Shown here: one piece after another, positions 25,196 to 32,240 of the stretch
Layout: every line of letters starts with the position of its first letter
Position numbering within the stretch: the first letter of the stretch is position 1
From: Lachnospiraceae bacterium
Lineage (GTDB): Bacteria > Bacillota > Clostridia > Lachnospirales > Lachnospiraceae
Length of the DNA stretch: 53,807 nt
NCBI GenBank assembly: GCA_900766915.1
Contig: CAAFXE010000168.1
Location: forward strand, 1-53,807
Direction: 5' to 3'
Program-made: the position numbers and the translations under genes
The notes under the pieces: generated by a model
Seen by the model: the letters and a program-made list of their open reading frames with translations, nothing else
What the model was told of the DNA's origin: nothing
Databases searched by the model: none

Positions 25196-25648
25196 ATGAT
25201 TGAAGCAACGAGCTGCGGCGGTGTGGTAATATTTCGAGGTAAGATCCTTCTTTTGTACAAAAATTATAAAAATAAGTACGAAGGCTGGGTATTGCCCAAG
25301 GGAACTGTGGAAGCAGGAGAGGATTATAAGGAAACTGCTGCCAGGGAGGTTCTTGAAGAAGCAGGGGTAAATGCGTCTATTATCAAATATGTGGGAAAGA
25401 GCCAGTATTCCTTCCATGTACCGGAAGATACGGTAGAGAAAGACGTACATTGGTACCTGATGATGTCGGATAGCTATTATAGCAAACCACAGCGTGAAGA
25501 GTATTTTGTGGATTCCGGCTATTACAAATATCATGAAGCCTATCATCTTCTGAAATTTGCCAATGAAAAGCAGATTTTGGAAAATGCCTATCAGGAATAC
25601 ATGGATTTGAAACGAGCCAATCTTTGGGGAACAAAGAAATACTTTTAG
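25196..25648 (+). CDS. NUDIX hydrolase
   Basis: 150 residues from the ATG at 25196, with AGGAGG at 25183-25188. The full Nudix box GTVEAGEDYKETAAREVLEEAGV spans about residues 37-59 (GxxxxxExxxxxxxREVxEExGV). It should hydrolyse a nucleoside diphosphate linked to another group. The substrate cannot be inferred; diadenosine polyphosphate hydrolases look similar. It is a monocistronic unit with its own promoter and terminator. Confidence 0.93.
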   Translation: MIEATSCGGVVIFRGKILLLYKNYKNKYEGWVLPKGTVEAGEDYKETAAREVLEEAGVNASIIKYVGKSQYSFHVPEDTVEKDVHWYLMMSDSYYSKPQREEYFVDSGYYKYHEAYHLLKFANEKQILENAYQEYMDLKRANLWGTKKYF

Positions 25649-25675
25649 AACGGTTTACCGAAATTTCAGAGAAAG

Positions 25676-25715
25676 AAAAATCCATTTGCGAAGCAAAGTT
25701 TGCATGGATTTTTTT
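25676..25715 (+). terminator. Intrinsic terminator after the NUDIX gene
   Basis: AAAAATCCAT pairs with ATGGATTTTT across a purine-rich loop, followed by T8. Confidence 0.8.
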
Positions 25716-25756
25716 TCTTATCTGAAAGGAAATGAAAGATTAGATAAGGAGTTCCT

Positions 25757-26071
25757 ATGAGGTGGGCAGTCAATCTTTATACAACTGAAAAAACGAAAAA
25801 GAAGCTGCCGGGAATCATGCAAAAAATAAGAAAAGGAAAGCTTCAGCCGGGAATCTGGTTGATTACCATTGCTTCCAATGAGCAAAATCTTTTGGACTTA
25901 TTTCACAGTGCCTGTTATCTTCAACCTGTCTTTCAAAGGATGAATCCGGAGATCGTAGGAATTGCTCAGGACGAGGAGGCGGCGAGAGATCTGGTATTGG
26001 AAATCATAAAGGACGTATATGAAAAGCAGGGAAATTTTGATGTGCGGACTTATTTTGAATTTCAGGAGTAG
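25757..26071 (+). CDS. Conserved hypothetical protein
   Basis: 104 residues, soluble, with a basic N-terminal half (TEKTKKKLPGIMQKIRKGK) and an acidic C-terminal half. AAGGAG precedes the ATG. I do not recognise a domain. It starts a short run with the DUF2953 frames, gerW and a micro membrane protein, spaced by 3 bases or fewer at the start. That suggests an association with sporulation-linked genes. Confidence 0.7.
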   Translation: MRWAVNLYTTEKTKKKLPGIMQKIRKGKLQPGIWLITIASNEQNLLDLFHSACYLQPVFQRMNPEIVGIAQDEEAARDLVLEIIKDVYEKQGNFDVRTYFEFQE

Positions 26072-26074
26072 TTT

Positions 26075-26338
26075 TTGTCTATGCTGGAAATAATCTTAAC
26101 AATTTTAAAATACGTAAGCCTTGGTGTGGGAGTTCTTTTGCTGGTTGTTCTGGCTTTGCTTTTGCTGGTTCTTCTGGTACCGGTACGATATGAGATCAAG
26201 GGTGAAAAAGAAGAGAAGCTGACAGGCAGGATAAAAATTCACTGGCTGTTTCATATCGTGAGTTTTCAGACCGGTTATGAAAATAATGAGATGAAGCAGA
26301 TTTTGCGTATTTTTGGAGTACCGGTATGGAAAAAATAA
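26075..26338 (+). CDS. DUF2953 protein, N-terminal part (frame 1 of 2)
   Basis: 87 residues, TTG start behind CAGGAG (an ATG two codons later is the alternative). One strong N-terminal membrane helix (VGVLLLVVLALLLLVLLVPV) is followed by RYEIKGEKEEKLTGRIKIHWLFH. That is the start of DUF2953 proteins, which are normally about 200-230 residues. The frame stops at TAA right after an A6 run (26330-26335). The missing C-terminal portion is encoded in the -1 frame from 26326. See the next entry. Confidence 0.75.
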   Translation: MSMLEIILTILKYVSLGVGVLLLVVLALLLLVLLVPVRYEIKGEKEEKLTGRIKIHWLFHIVSFQTGYENNEMKQILRIFGVPVWKK

Positions 26339-26787
26339 AAGAATTGATCCGGAAAGTGAAACAACTGTTTCGTGACGTTTCGGATACGATAAAAAACATA
26401 AAATCAGAGATAGATTTTTATAAAAATCTCTGGGAGAAGCCTCAGGGAAAAAAGTCTTTCGAACATTTGTGGCGGGAAGTATGTTATCTTTTAAAGAAGG
26501 CAAAGCCCAAAAAGGTCAAAGGGAAGCTCCTGTTTGGAACCGGTGATCCGGCCACTACAGGGCAGGCTTTGGGAGTGCTTGGTGCAGTCTACGGATTTCT
26601 TCCGGAAGGCCTTTTCATTACTCCGGATTTTGAAAATGAGGTATATGAAGGAACCATTGATGTAAAAGGCAGACTGAGGCTCATTCATCTGCTGATCGTA
26701 GCAGTGAGATTGTTGATAGACAGAGATTTCAGATATGTTGTGAAAAAAGTATTAGCCAAGGAGGGTGAAGAACATGAACAACAATGA
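26326..26787 (+). CDS. DUF2953 protein, C-terminal part (frame 2 of 2)
   Basis: 153 residues. A basic linker (about 1-60) leads to the C-terminal DUF2953 region: KPKKVKGKLLFGTGDPATTGQ, then a short hydrophobic segment, PDFENEVYEGTIDVKGRLR and LIVAVRLLIDRDFR. The ATG at 26326 overlaps the upstream stop by 13 bases and has no clear ribosome site of its own. A -1 slip on the A6 run would give one protein reading ...VWKKIKELIRK..., of normal family length. So this is a coupled split gene, programmed frameshifting, or a homopolymer sequencing error. DUF2953 genes commonly precede gerW/ytfJ, as here. Confidence 0.75.
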   Translation: MEKIKELIRKVKQLFRDVSDTIKNIKSEIDFYKNLWEKPQGKKSFEHLWREVCYLLKKAKPKKVKGKLLFGTGDPATTGQALGVLGAVYGFLPEGLFITPDFENEVYEGTIDVKGRLRLIHLLIVAVRLLIDRDFRYVVKKVLAKEGEEHEQQ

Positions 26788-27178
26788 CACATTTGAAAAG
26801 ACTGTGGAATCCTTATTTAAGGGAATGGACAGCTTTATTACAACCAAAACGGTGGTTGGAGATGCGATCCACATTGGGGATACCATCATTTTACCGCTGG
26901 TGGACGTATCTTTTGGTGTAGGTGCAGGTGCATTTACCGGAGAAAAGAAAAACAACGGCGGAGGCGGCATGGGTGGAAAAATCACACCAAGTGCGATTCT
27001 TGTGATCCAGAACGGCACGACCAAGCTTGTGAATGTAAAAAATCAGGATGGACTGACAAAGATTCTGGATATGGTGCCGGATTTTGTAAATAAATTTACA
27101 GCCGGAAAGGCAGAAACACCGGTGGCAGATGCCATGGAGGCGGAATTGAAAAAAGAGGAAACAAATTCCGAAAAATAG
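26774..27178 (+). CDS. gerW: Sporulation/germination protein GerW (YtfJ)
   Basis: 134 residues. The family core is TTKTVVGDAIHIGDTIILPL then FGVGAGAFTGEKK, a Gly-rich loop and GKITPSAILVIQNG. YtfJ/GerW localises in the Bacillus forespore and is needed for normal germination. The ATG at 26774 has AAGGAGGG upstream; the GTG at 26765 overlaps that site and is less likely. It overlaps the DUF2953 gene by 14 bases, the usual partner order. Confidence 0.92.
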   Translation: MNNNDTFEKTVESLFKGMDSFITTKTVVGDAIHIGDTIILPLVDVSFGVGAGAFTGEKKNNGGGGMGGKITPSAILVIQNGTTKLVNVKNQDGLTKILDMVPDFVNKFTAGKAETPVADAMEAELKKEETNSEK

Positions 27179-27205
27179 CATAGGATAAAGAAAAAGGAGT
27201 GCAGC

Positions 27206-27352
27206 ATGAAAAAGGAAACTTTAGGAGCCGCGCTCTTTTTTTGCGGTTTCGGAATGTTACTGACTATCTGTGATCCATTTAATTCCTGGTTTATACGTCT
27301 GATTTTAAGTGCGATACTGATGCTGATCGGATTGAAGGTTGGCGGATGTTAA
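27206..27352 (+). CDS. Small hydrophobic protein, 48 aa
   Basis: MKKETLGAAL... has two predicted membrane segments (about 7-23 and 28-45) and ends in KVGGC. AAAGGAGTGCAGC gives a good ribosome site. It lies 27 bases after gerW and before a terminator, so it is the last gene of that unit. I recognise no family. Its size and placement resemble small membrane proteins of sporulation operons. Confidence 0.65.
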   Translation: MKKETLGAALFFCGFGMLLTICDPFNSWFIRLILSAILMLIGLKVGGC

Positions 27353-27370
27353 GGCAGAAGATCTGCATAA

Positions 27371-27396
27371 AAAAAGGACTTGATCACAAGTCCTTA
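27371..27396. terminator. Bidirectional terminator between gerW unit and rpmB
   Basis: AAGGACTTG (27374-27382) pairs with CAAGTCCTT (27387-27395), with an A run before it for the minus strand. Confidence 0.85.
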
Positions 27397-27408
27397 AATG
27401 CACCGTAA

Positions 27409-27594
27409 TTATGCTCTTTCAACTAAACCGGATTTTAAGCAAGAAGTACATACGTACATTTTCTTTGCATTTCCGTTTACGTTAACTTTTACAGATTTTA
27501 CGTTTGCTTTCCACATTTTGTTATTTCTTCTATGTGAGTGGCTCACAGCGATACCGAAATGAGCGCCTTTATCACAGATTGCACATTTAGCCAT
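27409..27594 (-). CDS. rpmB: 50S ribosomal protein L28
   Basis: 61 residues. MAKCAICDKGAHFG, the conserved SHSHRRNNKMW block, and VCTSCLKSGLVERA are all L28. The CxxC pairs (Cys4/Cys7 and the late CTSC) suggest the zinc-binding form. AGGAGGTGC precedes the start on the minus strand. It is convergent with the gerW unit. Confidence 0.97.
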   Translation of the reverse strand: MAKCAICDKGAHFGIAVSHSHRRNNKMWKANVKSVKVNVNGNAKKMYVCTSCLKSGLVERA

Positions 27595-27646
27595 AATAGC
27601 ACCTCCTTATGAACATAATAAGCCTATCAGGCTCACAACATAGGTT

Positions 27647-27675
27647 ATTCTAACAGAAAGATTTGGATTTGGCAA
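27647..27675 (-). promoter_or_regulatory. rpmB promoter
   Basis: On the minus strand: TTGCCA (27670-27675), a 17-base spacer and TAGAAT (27647-27652). A short GAGCCTGATAGGCTT hairpin lies in the leader before the ribosome site. Confidence 0.78.
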
Positions 27676-27726
27676 GTATAAAAATAAAAAAATAAAAAAT
27701 ATCTATGCTTTTTTGAAATTATCATG

Positions 27727-27732
27727 TATAAT
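27727..27732 (+). promoter_or_regulatory. Probable -10 box of gls24-fakA
   Basis: TATAAT without a convincing -35 box. The 82-base leader ends in GGAGGTGCC before the ATG at 27815. Confidence 0.45.
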
Positions 27733-27814
27733 ACCATTGTGGGCGTGTTATGCCTATGGAAAAGAATTCAGGTAAAGACATGAAATAAAACCGAAACTTT
27801 TATGGAGGTGCCTT

Positions 27815-28192
27815 ATGAGAGGTTATAATAACACAAATCTTGGACAGGTTATCATCGACCCGAAGGTTGTGGTATCTTATGCCAGTGATGTTGCTAACAG
27901 TACACCCGGAATCGTGGGTATGGCAACGATCGATGCCAAGGACGGTATTGTCAAACTCTTAAAGAGAGAAGCAGCATTCAAAGGGATCAAGGTAGTCATT
28001 GAGAATAATAAAGTAACCATTGACTATCATCTGATGGTTAAATTTGGTGTAAACGTATTAAGCGTACAGCAGAACCTTTTAGACAGCGTGAAGTATAAGA
28101 TCAAAGAACATACAGGACTGGAAGTAGAAAGAGTAAACATGTACATTGACGGAGTCCTTTACGGAAAGAAAGTTAAAGGAGGAGTAATGTAG
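27815..28192 (+). CDS. Asp23/Gls24 family protein
   Basis: 125 residues, YloU-like. The Asp23 core shows LGQVIIDPKVVVSYASDVA, STPGIVGMA and the late VNMYIDGVLYGKK. Members are small cytosolic or envelope-associated proteins linked to cell-envelope stress. Its stop overlaps the GTG start of fakA by one base, the standard yloU-yloV order of Firmicutes. Confidence 0.92.
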   Translation: MRGYNNTNLGQVIIDPKVVVSYASDVANSTPGIVGMATIDAKDGIVKLLKREAAFKGIKVVIENNKVTIDYHLMVKFGVNVLSVQQNLLDSVKYKIKEHTGLEVERVNMYIDGVLYGKKVKGGVM

Positions 28193-29853
28193 TGGCTACA
28201 AAATCTATCAATGCGGAAATGTTTGCAAAAATGTTTCTTGCAGGTGCGAAAAATCTTGAGTCTAAGAAAGAATGGATCAATGAATTAAACGTATTCCCTG
28301 TACCGGATGGTGATACAGGTACCAATATGACACTGACTATTATGGCAGCAGCCAAAGAAGTCGGTGCTATGGAAACTTATGAGATGGAAAAGGTTGCAAA
28401 GAGTATTTCCTCAGGTTCCCTTCGTGGAGCAAGAGGTAACTCCGGTGTTATTTTATCTCAGCTGTTCCGTGGATTATGTAAAGTAATCAGAGAAGAAAAA
28501 GAAATCGATGTACCGATTATGGCAGCAGCGCTTCACAAAGCTGTAGAAACTGCTTATAAGGCTGTTATGAAGCCAAAGGAAGGTACGATCCTTACCGTAG
28601 CAAAAGGCGGCGCGAAAAAGGCTGTCAAGCTTGCAGAAGAGACAGATGATCTTATCTACTTCATGCAGCAGGTTGTCGGCGAGATGGAAATCGTCCTTGC
28701 AAAAACACCGGATATGCTTCCTGTATTAAAAGAAGCAGGTGTGGTTGACTCCGGTGGACAGGGTCTTGTAGAAGTATTCCACGGTATGATGGATGCTTTG
28801 GAAGGCAAGGAAGTCGATTACTCTATCGAAGGTGCTGTTGCAGAAGCAAAACCGGTGAAGATCAGTGCACAGACAGAAGCAGAGATCAAATTCGGTTACT
28901 GTACAGAATTTATCATCATGCTGGAAAAAGAATATAATATGGACACGGAGCTTGATTTCAAAGCATTCTTAGAGAGCATCGGTGATTCCATCGTAGTTGT
29001 ATCCGATGATGATATTGTAAAGGTTCATGTTCATACCAACGATCCGGGTCTTGCAATCCAGAGAGCTTTAACCTATGGTTCTCTTACAAGAATGAAGATC
29101 GACAATATGCGTGAAGAGCATGAAGAAAAACTCATCAAGGAAGCTTCAAAGCTTGCAGAAGAGGAAGCAGCCAAAAAAGCAGCTGAACCGAGAAAAGACA
29201 TGGGATTCATTTCCGTATCCATCGGTGAAGGTGTTGGTGAAATCTTTAAAGGACTTGGTGTGGATTATCTGATCGAAGGCGGTCAGACCATGAACCCAAG
29301 TACGGAAGATATGTTAAATGCCATCGATAAGGTAAATGCAGAGCACATCTTTATTCTGCCAAATAACAAAAACATTATCCTGGCTGCAAATCAGGCACAG
29401 GCTTTAACAGAGGACAAGATTATTCATGTCATTCCTACAAAGACTGTTCCGCAGGGTATTACAGCAATGATCAACTTCCTTCCGGATCTTTCTGCTGAGG
29501 AAAATGCGGAAGCTATGGAAGAAAGCATCACAACTGTGAAAACCGGTCAGGTAACCTACGCAGTTCGCGATACAAAGATTGATGACAAGGAAATTCATGA
29601 AGGAAACATCATGGGTATCGGCGACTTTGGTATTCTGGCAGTTGGTGAAGGGCTGGAAGAGACAACTCTTGAAATGTTTAAAGAGTTAGTAGATGATATG
29701 TCTGAAATTATCAGCATTTATTATGGCGAAGAAGTTTCAGAAGAGGCTGCTAATGAATTAGGCGAAAAGGTTTCTGAGATGTTCCCGGGATGTGATGTGG
29801 AGGTTCATTTCGGAGGACAGCCGATTTACTACTATGTAGTATCAGTTGAATAA
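28192..29853 (+). CDS. fakA: DAK2-domain fatty acid kinase catalytic subunit (YloV/FakA)
   Basis: 553 residues with a GTG start. The N-terminal kinase domain has the Mg-ATP motif VFPVPDGDTGTNM with its three aspartates, and ARGNSGVILSQL. The middle and C-terminal domains match the FakA/YloV arrangement. FakA phosphorylates fatty acids bound to a FakB (DegV) protein so that they can enter phospholipids. No fakB is in this window. recG normally follows directly, but here 2.4 kb of other genes intervene. Confidence 0.92.
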   Translation: MATKSINAEMFAKMFLAGAKNLESKKEWINELNVFPVPDGDTGTNMTLTIMAAAKEVGAMETYEMEKVAKSISSGSLRGARGNSGVILSQLFRGLCKVIREEKEIDVPIMAAALHKAVETAYKAVMKPKEGTILTVAKGGAKKAVKLAEETDDLIYFMQQVVGEMEIVLAKTPDMLPVLKEAGVVDSGGQGLVEVFHGMMDALEGKEVDYSIEGAVAEAKPVKISAQTEAEIKFGYCTEFIIMLEKEYNMDTELDFKAFLESIGDSIVVVSDDDIVKVHVHTNDPGLAIQRALTYGSLTRMKIDNMREEHEEKLIKEASKLAEEEAAKKAAEPRKDMGFISVSIGEGVGEIFKGLGVDYLIEGGQTMNPSTEDMLNAIDKVNAEHIFILPNNKNIILAANQAQALTEDKIIHVIPTKTVPQGITAMINFLPDLSAEENAEAMEESITTVKTGQVTYAVRDTKIDDKEIHEGNIMGIGDFGILAVGEGLEETTLEMFKELVDDMSEIISIYYGEEVSEEAANELGEKVSEMFPGCDVEVHFGGQPIYYYVVSVE

Positions 29854-29860
29854 ATTTTGA

Positions 29861-29887
29861 GGGAGAGATTTCGGTTTCTCCCTTTTT
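29861..29887 (+). terminator. Intrinsic terminator after fakA
   Basis: GGGAGA (29861-29866) pairs with TCTCCC (29877-29882), extended by GA/TT, followed by T5. Confidence 0.82.
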
Positions 29888-29923
29888 GCGTTTTTGAATG
29901 GATGATTTTTCTTTTTTATGGAC

Positions 29924-30086
29924 GACGTGAGTCAGCAACTACCTGGCTTCGCAGGGTCGCTTGTCTTCAACTAAGTCTAAGTATCACTAGCCACTCGCGC
30001 GAGAGCACGCTTCGTGGAGTGATACTAAGACTGGATTTTCAGACGCGCTCCCTTGACGCTGCGCCATGCAGTTACTGATTCACGTC
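29924..30086 (+). repeat. Hairpin repeat, copy B (complete)
   Basis: A self-complementary element of about 163 bases in the gene-free stretch after fakA. The outer arms GACGTGAGTCAGCAACT (29924-29940) and its near complement at 30070-30086 match at 15 of 17 positions. The core (29966-30040) is shared with copies A and C. Its main stem is AGTCTAAGTATCACT (29974-29988) with 30018-30032, one mismatch. An apical stem GCGCG/CACGC closes on AGAG. A small CCTG-GCTTCG-CAGG hairpin lies in the left arm. The element is much more GC-rich than the flanking intergenic DNA. Confidence 0.85.
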
Positions 30087-30189
30087 TGTTTATCGAAAAA
30101 TGAAAAAGAATGTAAATGTTTGGATGTATTCTCCGGACATTTTGTAAATATTAGATCTCTGAATCTATATTATTGAGGTGACAAACTAT

Positions 30190-31209
30190 ATGAGAAAGAA
30201 ATTTATCGTGGCTCTCTTAGCCCTTAGTTTGATGGCGGTCGGATGTGGTAAAGAACAACCGGCAGATACTCAGGTTACTGAGAAAGTGAGTTTTTCCGGT
30301 GAAGACGAGTTAATTCATGAAGATAATACAGACATAGAGAAAACAGAGGATACTCTGGATTTTTCTGAGTTTCATGATCGTTGGTTTTATTTTGCCAGCG
30401 GTGTAGGCGGCTGGAGAACGGTGCTGCAGATCAAAGAAGATGGAAGTTTTTCAGGTACATTTTCAGACAGTGATATGGGTTCTACCGGAGAAGGATATCC
30501 TGGTGGTACCTACTATTTTTCGGATTTCCATGGGAAATTTTCGACACCAGTGAAGGTGAATGAGTATACTTATTCCATGAAAATCGAGGAAATCGGTTAT
30601 GAGAATGAGGTGGGAACGGAAGAAATTAAAGATGAAATTCTGTACTGCTACAGCACAGCCTATGGTCTGGATGAGGCAGAAGAGATTCTCATCTATTTGC
30701 CGGGGGCACCATTCCGGGAACTGCCGGAAGAGTATCAAAATTGGGTACGAAATGACATGGTAGATCCGAACAGTGCAGAGCTTCCGTTTTATGGTTTATA
30801 CAATGTAAAAGCTGAGAATGGTTTTTCCAGTTATGAAATCAGTGATCAGATGAAAGAGCTGATGGATATTACCAAACAGTGGTCGGATACTCTCAAAGCT
30901 TCTTTAGAGCATGATAATCTGAATCAGGCAGAAATGAATGAAAAGTCTTTAGAACTATATAATACCTGGGATGCTGCCCTGAATACGCTTTGGGATAAAT
31001 TAAAGGAAGAATTACCGGAAGATAAGATGAATGATCTTCTGAAAGAACAGCGTGCATGGATTGCAGAAAAGGAAAAGGCTGTGGAAGAGGCAGGAGAAGA
31101 AGCCAAGGGTGGTTCCCTGGAGCCATTGCTCAGAAATGATAAGGCAGCAGAGCTTACCGAAAAGCGTGTATATGAGCTGTATCAGATATGGGAAGACAGT
31201 GCGGAGTAA
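30190..31209 (+). CDS. Lipoprotein with LprI-like C-terminal domain
   Basis: 339 residues from the ATG at 30190, behind GAGGTG. The lipobox is MAVGC. An acidic linker is followed by a middle domain of unknown type (about 55-205) and a helical C-terminus. That part resembles the lysozyme-inhibitor LprI family (PF07007): LYNTWDAALNTLWDKL, EQRAWIAEKEKAV, then ELTEKRVYELYQIW. The usual LprI cysteines are absent. It probably sits on the outer face of the membrane. Lysozyme inhibition is a family possibility, not shown. It is inserted between fakA and recG. Confidence 0.8.
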   Translation: MRKKFIVALLALSLMAVGCGKEQPADTQVTEKVSFSGEDELIHEDNTDIEKTEDTLDFSEFHDRWFYFASGVGGWRTVLQIKEDGSFSGTFSDSDMGSTGEGYPGGTYYFSDFHGKFSTPVKVNEYTYSMKIEEIGYENEVGTEEIKDEILYCYSTAYGLDEAEEILIYLPGAPFRELPEEYQNWVRNDMVDPNSAELPFYGLYNVKAENGFSSYEISDQMKELMDITKQWSDTLKASLEHDNLNQAEMNEKSLELYNTWDAALNTLWDKLKEELPEDKMNDLLKEQRAWIAEKEKAVEEAGEEAKGGSLEPLLRNDKAAELTEKRVYELYQIWEDSAE

Positions 31210-32070
31210 TCATGTATCCTTTATCATTAAAAGGGTAGCGGCAATCATGATGAAAAGACCAACATAGAAGCCACAATTTGGCTGCTCTTTCAGAAGTATA
31301 ATTCCAAAAAAGACACCTAAAAAGGGAGCGATGGAGTAATAAGCACTTGTTTTGGCTGCTCCAAGCTCCTTTTGTGCTTTGATGTAGAAATTGATGCTCA
31401 GACCGTAGGCTACAAAGCCAAGAATCAAAACGGTCAGGATATATTTCAGGGATGGAATCTTTTCTCCAACAGTCAATGCTATGATGAAGCTTCCAAGCCC
31501 TGAGAAGATACCTTTGATCGTGGTAATCTGGACGGAGGATTTGTTACTTAACATTCTTGTACAGTTGTTTTCCAGACCCCAACAGCAGGACGCGGCAAGC
31601 ACCAGCAGGGATCCTGTGTTAAACTGAAAGCTTCCTTTGCCTTCAAAGCTTAAGGCAATGCTTGCAAGGGTAACAAGCAGGATGGCAAGGGTGAGCTTTT
31701 TAGACAGAGCTTCCTTGAAAATAAAGAATGCGATCATGGAGGTTGCAACGATTTCAAAATTGTTTAACAGAGACGCATTGGCGGAATTGGTTGTCTGAAG
31801 GCCAAGCATCAGAAAAATAGGCGCTGCAATGTCGAGAACGATCATTCCGATGGTAAATGGGAGATCCGTCCTGCTCAAGGGTGCATCTGTTTTTTTCGTT
31901 TTGGAAATCATACGATAAAGAGAAAGACCCATTCCGGCACCTAAATAGAGAAAAGCTGCCATCATGGTAGGAGATACAAAGTGCAGCAGTTTTTTACTGA
32001 ATGGAATATTGATGGCATAGAGGGCTGCTGCCAGGATGGCAAATAGGGTGGCGGTGTGTTTTTGATTCAT
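31210..32070 (-). CDS. DMT-superfamily (EamA) transporter
   Basis: 286 residues with ten hydrophobic helices arranged as two EamA repeats (about 5-135 and 150-284), typical of drug/metabolite exporters. FSKKLLHFVSPTMMA and the late GVFFGIILLKEQPN are family-like. Substrate unknown. CAGGAGAC precedes the start on minus. A CsoR-like palindrome sits at the presumed transcription start (32089-32109), so regulation by a metal- or sulfur-sensing repressor is likely. It is convergent with the lipoprotein, one base apart, without an obvious terminator. Confidence 0.88.
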   Translation of the reverse strand: MNQKHTATLFAILAAALYAINIPFSKKLLHFVSPTMMAAFLYLGAGMGLSLYRMISKTKKTDAPLSRTDLPFTIGMIVLDIAAPIFLMLGLQTTNSANASLLNNFEIVATSMIAFFIFKEALSKKLTLAILLVTLASIALSFEGKGSFQFNTGSLLVLAASCCWGLENNCTRMLSNKSSVQITTIKGIFSGLGSFIIALTVGEKIPSLKYILTVLILGFVAYGLSINFYIKAQKELGAAKTSAYYSIAPFLGVFFGIILLKEQPNCGFYVGLFIMIAATLLMIKDT

Positions 32071-32088
32071 GGTTGTCTCCTGAAATCT

Positions 32089-32121
32089 ATATCCCCCTAC
32101 GGGGGATATTTGTTAATTATA
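32089..32121 (-). promoter_or_regulatory. CsoR-like operator and -10 box of the DMT gene
   Basis: ATATCCCCC (32089-32097) and GGGGGATAT (32101-32109) form a perfect 9-bp inverted repeat around TAC. On minus it lies just after TATAAT (32116-32121), at the expected start of transcription. G/C tracts flanked by A/T in this form are characteristic of CsoR/CstR/FrmR-family operators. Confidence 0.6.
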
Positions 32122-32158
32122 GAATAACATGGGAAATCTGATTTGTCAGCAGATTTTA

Positions 32159-32187
32159 TTTAATTCCTGTTTAAAATCTGTTATGAT
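32159..32187 (+). promoter_or_regulatory. Possible recG promoter
   Basis: TTTAAT (32159-32164), 17 bases, TATGAT (32182-32187). The -35 box is weak. Confidence 0.42.
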
Positions 32188-32240
32188 AGTTACTGTACAA
32201 GCGAATTTGTTCTGACAAAGTTATGTTACATGAGGGGATT

